From positions 1-29,356 of the forward strand of contig JAAYZP010000177.1 of assembly GCA_012514785.1 (NCBI GenBank): a stretch of DNA of 29,356 nt, given 5' to 3'. The position numbers and the translations under genes are program-made. Below are positions 15,605-21,712 of this stretch, piece after piece (position 1 is the stretch's first letter; each line of letters begins with the position of its first letter). This stretch comes from Propionibacterium sp. GTDB lineage: Bacteria; Actinomycetota; Actinomycetes; Propionibacteriales; Propionibacteriaceae. Below the pieces are notes generated by a model. It ran no database searches and was not told where the DNA came from. It saw only the letters and a list, made by a program, of their open reading frames with translations.

Positions 15605-17752
15605 ATGGCGACAACAAAGACCAGGAAGAATCAGGGCACGCTGTCCGGCGGTCAGATCTTTTCCTATTCGCTCGGTGATGTAGCGAACAACCTGACGTTC
15701 ATGATGACGTCGATGTTCCTCATGGTGTACATGACGGACATCGCGGGCTTGTCGGCCGGTATGGCCGGCATGATCTACGGCGTCACCAAGATCTGGGCCG
15801 GCGCCGCCGACCTCATCGCAGGTCAGACGGTGGACCGCATCCAGACACGCTGGGGCCGTTTGCGCCCCTGGCTGCTGTTCGGCAGCACCCCGCTGGCGAT
15901 CGTCTTCGTCTTGCTGTTCAGCGTGCCCGCAGGGCTCAGCCCCGCGCTCACCATCGCGTGGATCTTCCTGCTCGATGCGCTCTTCCAGCTGGCGTACTCC
16001 TTCGTGAACATCCCGTACGGCTCGCTGTCGGCGGCCATGACGCAGGACCCGGTGGACCGCTCGAAGCTCTCCGGCGCCCGCTCGATCGCCAACGCCATCA
16101 CCGGCGTCGCGCTCTCCGCGATCGTCGCGCCGCAGTTCCAGGACACGACCGGTGACAACGTACGGCTCCAGTTCACCCTGACCACCGCGGGCCTCGGCGT
16201 CGTGGCAGTCATCCTGTACCTGATCTGCTTCAAGAACGCCAAGGAGGTCGTCCCCCGCGGCTCCGGCAAGATCTCGCTGAAGCGCACCATGGGCATGATC
16301 CGCCAGAACCGTCCGCTGATCTTCCTCTGCCTCGGCGCGTTCTTCCTCCTCGCGTCCATCTTCACGATGAACGCTGTGGGTATGTACTACGCCCGCTACG
16401 TGCTGGGCAACGCCGGCTACTACACCTTCCTCGCCCTGGCTCAGACCGTGGCCACGATCATCGTGGCCTCGCTCGTGCCGATGATCACGACCAGGCTCGG
16501 CAAGCGCAACGGGTACGTCGCCGCGGCGCTGGTCATCGTGGCCGCGTTCATCCTGATCTACTTCGTGCCCCAGGGCAGCCTGGCCACGGGCATCGTCGCC
16601 TGGTTCCTGTTCGGTATCGGCAGCGGCGGCACCAACGCCCTGATGTTCTCGATGCAGGCGGACACCGTCGACTACGGCGAGTGGAAGACCGGCGTGCGCG
16701 CCGAGGGCGGTTCGTACTCCGTCCTGTCCTTCATCCGCAAGTGCGGTCAGGGTGTGGGCGGCTGGGCCGGCGCGGCCCTCATCGGCGCGATGGGGTACGT
16801 CGGCACCGCCGAGGTGCAGACCGACTCGGCGATCCAGGGCATCCGCCTGGCCACCGGCATTCTGCCGGCTGGCCTCGCGCTCGCTGCCATGGTCGTCATG
16901 CTGGGCTATAACCTCTCGGTCGACGACCACAGCAAGATGGTCCGCGACCTGCACGCCCGCCGTTCCGAGGGCGCCGTGTCCGAGTCGTATGGCGTCGAGG
17001 CCGAGAAGGTCGTCGTCGAAGAGCTGGGCGATGGCCGCAACATGCTGCTGCGCCCCCGTTCCGAGGGCATCCTCCCCGTCGTCACGATCTTCGAGCTCGA
17101 AGGCGCGGGCGCGTCCGACATCGGCCCGGCCGTCGCGGAGAAGCTTGGTGTCAAGTACGTCGGGCAGAAGTTCAGCTCGGATCAGGTGGCCGAGGTCGAG
17201 ACGAAGGCCCTCGTATCGGACAACGCGTTCGACCGCTGGCTGCGCACGATCTCCTTCACGGGCACGTCCGACTCCGATATGGCGCGAGCCATCGGCATCT
17301 CGGAGAACCACTCCATCGCACAGGGGAACAGCCAGGAGGTGCTCGAGTTCGCCAAGGAGGGCGCGGTCATCCGCGGCCGCAACGGTGCCCTCGTGCTCGG
17401 CAAGGCCGTCGGTGCGCTGCACGTGCGGCTCACCGCCCCGATGGCGATGCGCGTCGAGCGCGTCGTGTCCAAGACCGGGCTGAGCGCCGATGAGGCGGAG
17501 AGCCGGATCATCGTCGAGGACCGGGTGCGCGCCGAGATGTCGCGCAGCCTCTACCAGTGGGATCCGAACACCGACGAGTACTACGACCTCGTGATCAACA
17601 CCGGCACGGTCACCTACGACCAGGTGGTGGAGATGATCGTCGGCTTCTACCGGAGCAAGTACCCGAAGGCGCTGGCCAGGCCGGCTGCGGGGTCGGAGCC
17701 CACCGGCAACGCCCCGCGTACCGCACCCGCTCCTGAAGAGCTGAAGGAGTAA
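15605..17752 (+). CDS. GPH-family sugar/cation symporter fused to a cytidylate-kinase-like (Cmk2) domain
   Basis: 715 residues. Residues ~15-435 are a twelve-helix major-facilitator protein of the glycoside-pentoside-hexuronide class: the start GQIFSYSLGDVANNLTF, the DRIQTRWGRLRPW loop after helix 2, and GGTNALMFSMQADTVDYGEW are typical of MelB/UidB-like members. A charged linker (~440-490) leads to a cytoplasmic domain (~492-700) that matches the cytidylate-kinase-like family: TIFELEGAGASDIG at a P-loop position, then EKLGVKYVG, GRNGALVLG, LHVRLTAP with MRVERV, EAESRI-EDRVRAEM, and YYDLVINTGTVTYDQV. The P-loop lacks the Lys of GxxxxGK. In LacS-type GPH carriers a IIA domain in the same C-terminal position regulates transport; here a kinase-like domain may do so (inference). 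Substrate unknown. Confidence 0.9.
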   Translation: MATTKTRKNQGTLSGGQIFSYSLGDVANNLTFMMTSMFLMVYMTDIAGLSAGMAGMIYGVTKIWAGAADLIAGQTVDRIQTRWGRLRPWLLFGSTPLAIVFVLLFSVPAGLSPALTIAWIFLLDALFQLAYSFVNIPYGSLSAAMTQDPVDRSKLSGARSIANAITGVALSAIVAPQFQDTTGDNVRLQFTLTTAGLGVVAVILYLICFKNAKEVVPRGSGKISLKRTMGMIRQNRPLIFLCLGAFFLLASIFTMNAVGMYYARYVLGNAGYYTFLALAQTVATIIVASLVPMITTRLGKRNGYVAAALVIVAAFILIYFVPQGSLATGIVAWFLFGIGSGGTNALMFSMQADTVDYGEWKTGVRAEGGSYSVLSFIRKCGQGVGGWAGAALIGAMGYVGTAEVQTDSAIQGIRLATGILPAGLALAAMVVMLGYNLSVDDHSKMVRDLHARRSEGAVSESYGVEAEKVVVEELGDGRNMLLRPRSEGILPVVTIFELEGAGASDIGPAVAEKLGVKYVGQKFSSDQVAEVETKALVSDNAFDRWLRTISFTGTSDSDMARAIGISENHSIAQGNSQEVLEFAKEGAVIRGRNGALVLGKAVGALHVRLTAPMAMRVERVVSKTGLSADEAESRIIVEDRVRAEMSRSLYQWDPNTDEYYDLVINTGTVTYDQVVEMIVGFYRSKYPKALARPAAGSEPTGNAPRTAPAPEELKE

Positions 17753-17772
17753 CCGGCACAAGTTATCCACAG

Positions 17773-17809
17773 AAGACGGTGCCCGACCTCGGTCGGGCGC
17801 CGTCTTTTT
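17773..17809 (+). terminator. Strong intrinsic terminator after the transporter fusion
   Basis: A hairpin with stem AAGACGG/CCGTCTT and GCCCGACC/GGTCGGGC, a two-base loop TC and single mismatched bases between the two stem blocks, followed by a T-run (17805-17809). It begins about 20 bp past the transporter stop. This is the clearest terminator in the window and marks the end of the transporter transcript. Confidence 0.9.
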
Positions 17810-17864
17810 GTTTCCCTCCTGTGGAGAGTGAACGCGGCCGGGTGTTCGCGCCCATAACGTAGGT

Positions 17865-17946
17865 ATGGACAATGGCTACGGAATCTTTTCGATCGCGGAC
17901 CTCTACGACCGTGGGTACACGTACGCGCAGTGGGTAGCCGCTAGAG
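17865..17946 (+). pseudogene. 5' fragment of a DUF559-type gene
   Basis: Starting at ATG 17865, about 27 residues (DNGYGIFSIADLYDRGYTY then AQWVAA) look like the short N-terminal segment of AbiEi/DUF559-type proteins common in actinobacteria. After about 17946 the reading changes character (many Cys/Arg/Leu) and stops at 18017. A TAACGT box lies four bases before the ATG, hinting at a former leaderless promoter. The matching C-terminal part appears at 18337-18486 in another frame context. The family link for this short piece is tentative. Confidence 0.5.
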
Positions 17947-18105
17947 CGTGTCTCCCAATTCTGCACGTGCTGCGGTGCACTCGGACGGCACCCTCGCTTC
18001 CTTGTCGTCGTCGCTGACAGTCACTAGTTGGTTGAGCTCGCCCGCGACGAAGGAGCCGGCGATGGTCGAAACCACCTTCAGCAGTAGCTGGGACCTAGGC
18101 CCTGC
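17941..18105 (-). pseudogene. Antisense 54-codon gene fragment of unknown family
   Basis: On the minus strand an open stretch of 54 codons ends in TAG (17943-17941), with no start codon at its head and a TGA just upstream (18108-18106). Its composition is protein-like: VVSTIAGSFVAGELNQLV followed by an acidic/Ala-rich end (SDDDKEARV, TAARAELGDTL). I read it as the C-terminal end of a foreign or displaced gene lying antisense inside the broken DUF559 locus. The family is not recognised, and the call rests on composition only. Confidence 0.4.
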
Positions 18106-18197
18106 TCAATCCACGAGTCGCGAAGCGACCGCGCAACTGTGCATTCGACCCCAGGGAGTCACTCGTTCCACCCGCGGGTTCGAGGTGGGCGCGGACC

Positions 18198-18246
18198 CTT
18201 AGGAGCTGTTGAAACCACCGTTTCGGTGGTTTCAACAGCTCCTAAG
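18198..18246. repeat. Perfect 23-bp palindromic hairpin with TTT loop
   Basis: Bases 18198-18220 are the exact reverse complement of 18224-18246, with only TTT between them; the arms read CTTAGGAGCTGTTG then AAACCACCG. There is no T-run after it on either strand. Possible readings are the two terminal repeats of a mobile element left fused after internal deletion, a REP-like element, or a rho-independent hairpin of unusual kind. The short word GAAACCACC also occurs at 18068-18076. Confidence 0.8.
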
Positions 18247-18272
18247 AGTTCAACGCAGCCCGTGAGCCGCGC

Positions 18273-18341
18273 CTAGTGGGGGATGCCGATGTCGTGCGGG
18301 AGAACCCGTCGGCGAACCGACTCCCCCGCCGGAGCCCGTCG
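18273..18341. repeat. Filler patch copied from purD 3' end and vWA gene 5' part
   Basis: 18273-18316 repeats 19946-19990 (shared overlap of the vWA and purD stops plus the last codons of purD) with a single missing G after 18293. Then 18311-18341 repeats 18633-18663 (inside the vWA lipoprotein gene) with one mismatch in 31 bases. The two copied blocks share GGCGA at their joint (18311-18315). The second block then runs into the DUF559 remnant through the bases GTCG. Confidence 0.85.
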
Positions 18342-18486
18342 CCGTGACCTCGTGGCCTGGCGGCTGGGCTACCGGGTGCTGCGCCTCAGCTACGAACAGA
18401 TCCACCACGACTGGGAGAACACCCGTCTCGTGCTGCTGAGGCTGCTGCGCAGCGGCCTGCATCTAGCCGAACCCGTACCGCTCTGA
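18337..18486 (+). pseudogene. 3' fragment of a DUF559-type gene
   Basis: About 49 residues ending in TGA at 18486. RRDLVAWRLGYRVLRLSYEQ and the following RLVLLRLLRSGLHL match the C-terminal end of DUF559/VSR-like endonuclease-fold proteins (an Arg-rich lead, a GyrvlR strand and a final amphipathic helix). The upstream part of the same frame is filler DNA, so the gene has lost its middle. It is probably the other end of the fragment at 17865. Confidence 0.65.
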
Positions 18487-18498
18487 TTTTCAACCGGT

Positions 18499-18544
18499 GT
18501 ATTCGGCCACATAGCCCGCTATACGGGGTTATGTGGCCGAATAC
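18499..18544. repeat. Inverted repeat (15-bp perfect arms) before the vWA gene
   Basis: GTATTCGGCCACATA (18499-18513) is the exact reverse complement of 18530-18544; the inner bases pair further (CCC with GGG) to give about 19 paired positions around a short loop. It begins 12 bp after the DUF559 remnant stop and ends 35 bp before the vWA ATG. No T-run follows. It could be an old terminator, a REP-like repeat, or a regulatory hairpin in the vWA leader. Confidence 0.75.
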
Positions 18545-18578
18545 GCCGGCCCAAAGTTCTCGACCCGAAGGATTCCCC

Positions 18579-19949
18579 ATGAAATCACTCGTTCCGCCAC
18601 TGGCCGCGGTCGTTCTGCTCGCCGGTTGCACCGGCGACCCGACTCCCCCGCCGGAGCCCGTCGTCGCAACTGTCAGCGCCACACCCACGCCGTCATCGAG
18701 GCCCTCGCCGAGCCCGGGCACCGATCCGGTGACGGCTTTCGTCGATCCCTGGGTGCCTGTGGCGTGCGACGTCGGGCGCGACCCCACGCCCGTCGAGACG
18801 GCGTTCCTCGTGGAGCCCGGCCCGTTCGCGGACAACTCAGACTGGCCCGCGGCGGCCGCGGCCGCGGGGGCCCTGGACCCCGGGAGCCCCGAACAGTGGG
18901 CGACGGCGGTGCAGTGGGTACTCCAGAGGGACTTCGCCGACGACCTGTGCACGGTCATGCAGCTGTCCTTCGAGCTCAGCGACACCGGCGAGGGGCCGGA
19001 GGACGCAGCCCTGCCGGAGGCCGTGGGCTCCAACCACTTCGCGATCGCGCTGGATGCCAGTGGGTCGATGGCCGCCCGCTCCGGAGGCAGCACGCGGATG
19101 GCGCAGGCGAAGACCGCGATCGAGCAATTCCTAGCAGGGCTCCCCGCGAGCGCCACCGTGAGTCTCCGGATCTACGGCCACGAGGGGACCAACCAGGAGG
19201 CAGGCCGGATGGAGTCCTGCGCGTCCTCGGAGGTCCTCTACCGCGGCGCACCCGGTGACGGGGAGCTCACGCAGGTCCTCGCCGGCGTTCGGCCGGTGGG
19301 CTGGACGCCGCTGGCGGCGGCGATCGGGGATGCCGCCGGTGACGTGCCGGAGGACAGCACCGATGCGATCCTCTACGTCGTCTCCGACGGCATCGAGACC
19401 TGCGGCGGCGACCCGGTAGAGGCAGCCACGGAGGTGGCCGCCACGGGCGTGCGGCCGATCATCAACGTCATCGGATTCGAGGTGGGCGAGGAGGAACGCG
19501 CGGCGCTGGAGGCCGTCGCCGAGGCGGGCGGCGGCTCCTACGTGCACGCTACGAACGCCCATGAGCTGCAGCGCTACTGGGCCGAGGAGCACGCGCGCCT
19601 GCAAACGGCATGGCACGCGTGGCGGGAGCGCGAGCAGGCGCGGATCCGGGAGGCCTACGCCGAACAGGTCAGGCCCGCGGTCGACGCGTTCCACCGGATG
19701 CGCGTGGGCGTCAAGTACAACGACATCGAGATCAACAGCCTCGAGCGCCACCTGCAGACTAACCAGATCATCGACTGGGAGACGCTCTCCCACATCATCC
19801 ACGCCAACGACGCGCACTTGGACAGCCTCCATCGATACCTCGACGAGGTGGAGCCGAGGCTGCGTGAGCACCGGCAGGCGCGCGAGGATGCGCTGGCCGA
19901 GGTCTACGAGACGTCCGAGAGCTGGCGCGAGCTCTACCGCCGGAACTAG
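18579..19949 (+). CDS. vWA-domain lipoprotein
   Basis: 456 residues. The start ATG 18579 has AAGGA six bases upstream and yields a lipoprotein signal: basic start MKS, hydrophobic core and lipobox LLAGC (Cys18 predicted to be lipidated). A Pro/Ser/Thr-rich linker follows (about 20-50). The von Willebrand A domain (about 150-330) has an intact MIDAS set: DASGS, the Thr in GWTPL, and the Asp of VSDGIETCGGD. The last ~110 residues are long, charged helices (Glu/Arg/His-rich) that may form a coiled coil. It probably binds a partner outside the membrane via a metal ion; the partner is unknown. It converges on purD with overlapping stop codons. Confidence 0.9.
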   Translation: MKSLVPPLAAVVLLAGCTGDPTPPPEPVVATVSATPTPSSRPSPSPGTDPVTAFVDPWVPVACDVGRDPTPVETAFLVEPGPFADNSDWPAAAAAAGALDPGSPEQWATAVQWVLQRDFADDLCTVMQLSFELSDTGEGPEDAALPEAVGSNHFAIALDASGSMAARSGGSTRMAQAKTAIEQFLAGLPASATVSLRIYGHEGTNQEAGRMESCASSEVLYRGAPGDGELTQVLAGVRPVGWTPLAAAIGDAAGDVPEDSTDAILYVVSDGIETCGGDPVEAATEVAATGVRPIINVIGFEVGEEERAALEAVAEAGGGSYVHATNAHELQRYWAEEHARLQTAWHAWREREQARIREAYAEQVRPAVDAFHRMRVGVKYNDIEINSLERHLQTNQIIDWETLSHIIHANDAHLDSLHRYLDEVEPRLREHRQAREDALAEVYETSESWRELYRRN

Positions 19950-21172
19950 TGGGGGATGCCGATGTCGGTGCGGGAGAACCCGTCGGCGAAGTCGATCCGG
20001 GCCAGGTGGCCGTAGGCGGCGTCGCGGGCGGCGGGCAGGTCGGAGCCGCGGCCCACGGTGCCCAGCACGCGTCCGCCGACGGCCACCAACTCCTCTTCCT
20101 CCAACGCTGTGCCGGCGTGCAGGACGTAGGCGTCAGGGGTGTCCTCCGGCAGCACGATCCGGCCGCCCCGACGCGGCTCGTCGGGGTAGCCCTCCGCCGC
20201 GGAGACCACCACGACGGCGGCCCCGTCATGCCATTCGAGCGGCGGCATCGACGCCAGCTCGCCGCGAGCGGCGGCCCGGAGTACCCCGGCCAGCGGGGTC
20301 TTCAGCATCGCGAGGACCGCCTGCGTCTCGGGGTCACCGAAGCGGACGTTGAACTCGATGACACGCATGCCCTTGGTGGTGAGCGCCAGCCCCACGTACA
20401 GCAGCCCGACGAACGGCGTGCCGCGTCGGGTCATCTCCTGCAGCACGGGCTGCACCACCTCTGACATCACCTCGTCGGACAGGCCCTCGGGCGCCCAGGG
20501 CAGCGGGCAGTAGGCGCCCATGCCGCCGGTATTGGGGCCCTCGTCGTCGTCACCGACGCGCTTGAAGTCCTGGGCGGGCATGAGCGGGACGGCGTTGACG
20601 CCGTCGCAGATGGCGAACAGCGAGGCCTCGGGCCCGTCGAGGAAGTCCTCGATGACGACGCGCCCGCAGATCGAGGCATGCAGCAGCGCGTCCTCGCGGT
20701 CGTCCGTCACGACGACGCCCTTGCCGGCGGCGAGGCCGTCGTCCTTGACGACGTAGCTGGCGCCGAACTCGTCCAGCGCGGCAGCCGCCTCCTCCGGCGT
20801 GAGGCACAGGCGGGAGTCCGCCGTCGGCACCCCGGCGTCGCGCATCACTTCCTTGGCGAACGCTTTGGACCCCTCCAGCACCGCCGCTGCCGCGGACGGG
20901 CCGAACACGTCGAAGCCGCCGGCCCGCAGCACGTCGGCCACGCCGACGACCAGCGGCGCCTCGGGCCCGACGACGACGAGGTCGGCACCCACGGCGCGCG
21001 CCACCGCGAGGACGGACTCGCCGTCGCAGGGATCGATGTCATGAAGCGTGCCGATGGAGGCCAGCCCGGGGTTGCCGGGAGCGATGTGCAGTTCGGTGAC
21101 GTCCGGATCGTCGACGAAGGCACGCCCCAATGCGTGCTCGCGGCCACCGGAACCAAGCAGGAGAATCTTCAC
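19946..21172 (-). CDS. purD: Phosphoribosylamine-glycine ligase
   Basis: 408 residues. It makes GAR from phosphoribosylamine, glycine and ATP in purine synthesis. The N-terminal GSGGREHALG block, PGNPG, VVVGPEAPL, and the ATP-grasp part with GSKAFAKEVM, SYVVKDDGLAAGKGV, GPNTGGMGAY and EFNVRFGDPETQ are all present. The start is GTG at 21172 (KILLLGSGG follows directly), with no strong Shine-Dalgarno. The stop TAG sits in a CTAG tetranucleotide (19946-19949) that also supplies the stop of the convergent vWA gene. The terminal 14 or so codons are copied, with one lost base, at 18273-18316. Confidence 0.97.
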   Translation of the reverse strand: MKILLLGSGGREHALGRAFVDDPDVTELHIAPGNPGLASIGTLHDIDPCDGESVLAVARAVGADLVVVGPEAPLVVGVADVLRAGGFDVFGPSAAAAVLEGSKAFAKEVMRDAGVPTADSRLCLTPEEAAAALDEFGASYVVKDDGLAAGKGVVVTDDREDALLHASICGRVVIEDFLDGPEASLFAICDGVNAVPLMPAQDFKRVGDDDEGPNTGGMGAYCPLPWAPEGLSDEVMSEVVQPVLQEMTRRGTPFVGLLYVGLALTTKGMRVIEFNVRFGDPETQAVLAMLKTPLAGVLRAAARGELASMPPLEWHDGAAVVVVSAAEGYPDEPRRGGRIVLPEDTPDAYVLHAGTALEEEELVAVGGRVLGTVGRGSDLPAARDAAYGHLARIDFADGFSRTDIGIPH

Positions 21173-21197
21173 GGCTCAGTATCTTAGGCGGTTTCGC

Positions 21198-21383
21198 TCA
21201 GGAGGCCTGCTTGGCTGCCCGCCACTCGGCGCGCTTGGCCTGCAGCATCTCACGCAACTCTGGGTCCTCCATCACGAATCGGACCGTCTGGCAGTCCTGC
21301 GGGCCGGTGGCGCCGGGCACACACAGCGTGCACGGGTCCCCCGGCCGCAGCGGGCATCTCGGGGTGGCAAGTCGTCGTCGCAT
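21198..21383 (-). CDS. Small Cys-containing protein (DUF6767-like)
   Basis: 61 residues. The core CPLRPGDPCTLCVPGATGPQ then DCQTV has four Cys, followed by VMEDPELREMLQAKRAEWR, a pattern I associate with a small actinobacterial family (probably DUF6767). The Cys spacing suggests a metal site. ATG 21383 was chosen; TACCAT lies eight bases upstream on the minus strand (21397-21392), and there is no Shine-Dalgarno, so a leaderless transcript is possible. It sits 25 bp upstream of purD on the same strand. Confidence 0.75.
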   Translation of the reverse strand: MRRRLATPRCPLRPGDPCTLCVPGATGPQDCQTVRFVMEDPELREMLQAKRAEWRAAKQAS

Positions 21384-21406
21384 CACGACACATGGTAGTT
21401 GTGAGA

Positions 21407-21694
21407 TCAAGCATCCCCAAGCGGGTGCCGGGGGTTGCCGTCGCCCGACGAGCGCTCGAACTCCCGCTCCAGGCGGTCCAGCTCGGCGTCGCGCAGCCGC
21501 GCCTTCTCGTCGGCGCGCTGCATGAGCAGGCGGAAGCCGATGAGGCCGGCGACGAACAGTGCCCCGAGCGGCAGCGTCCACCACCAGCCCCAGCCGATCG
21601 ACTCCTGCCAGATCGCGATGGCCACGGTCCCCACCATGAAGATGGTGATCAGCGCTCCCAGGACCCACGCGATCACCCTGATCCTGCTCGTCAA
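21407..21694 (-). CDS. Small membrane protein with two helices and charged tail
   Basis: 95 residues. Two membrane segments are evident: VIAWVLGALITIFMVGTVAI and a second with TLPLGALFVAGLIGFRLLM, joined by a Trp-rich turn. A charged, heptad-like helix (QRADEKARLRDAELDRLERE) follows. The start is TTG 21694: AGGAGG lies five bases upstream, which outweighs the rare start codon. It begins 18 bp after the purA stop and is probably in the purA transcript. Function not recognised. Confidence 0.75.
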   Translation of the reverse strand: MTSRIRVIAWVLGALITIFMVGTVAIAIWQESIGWGWWWTLPLGALFVAGLIGFRLLMQRADEKARLRDAELDRLEREFERSSGDGNPRHPLGDA

Positions 21695-21712
21695 GTCAAC
21701 CTCCTCGACATG

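Noticed and set aside
15566..17872. A 768-codon open frame on the minus strand across the transporter fusion
   Set aside because: It is rich in Asp/Gly/His/Arg with no recognisable domain and lies fully antisense to a gene with clear motifs; typical shadow frame in GC-rich DNA.
18165..18197. GGGTTCGA resembling a tRNA T-arm, possible tRNA remnant
   Set aside because: The flanking bases do not form a five-pair T stem and no acceptor or anticodon arm is found.
17948..18202. An 84-codon plus-strand frame starting GTG inside the scarred locus
   Set aside because: Ser/Thr-rich with no family signal and antisense to the more protein-like minus-strand fragment; treated as chance.
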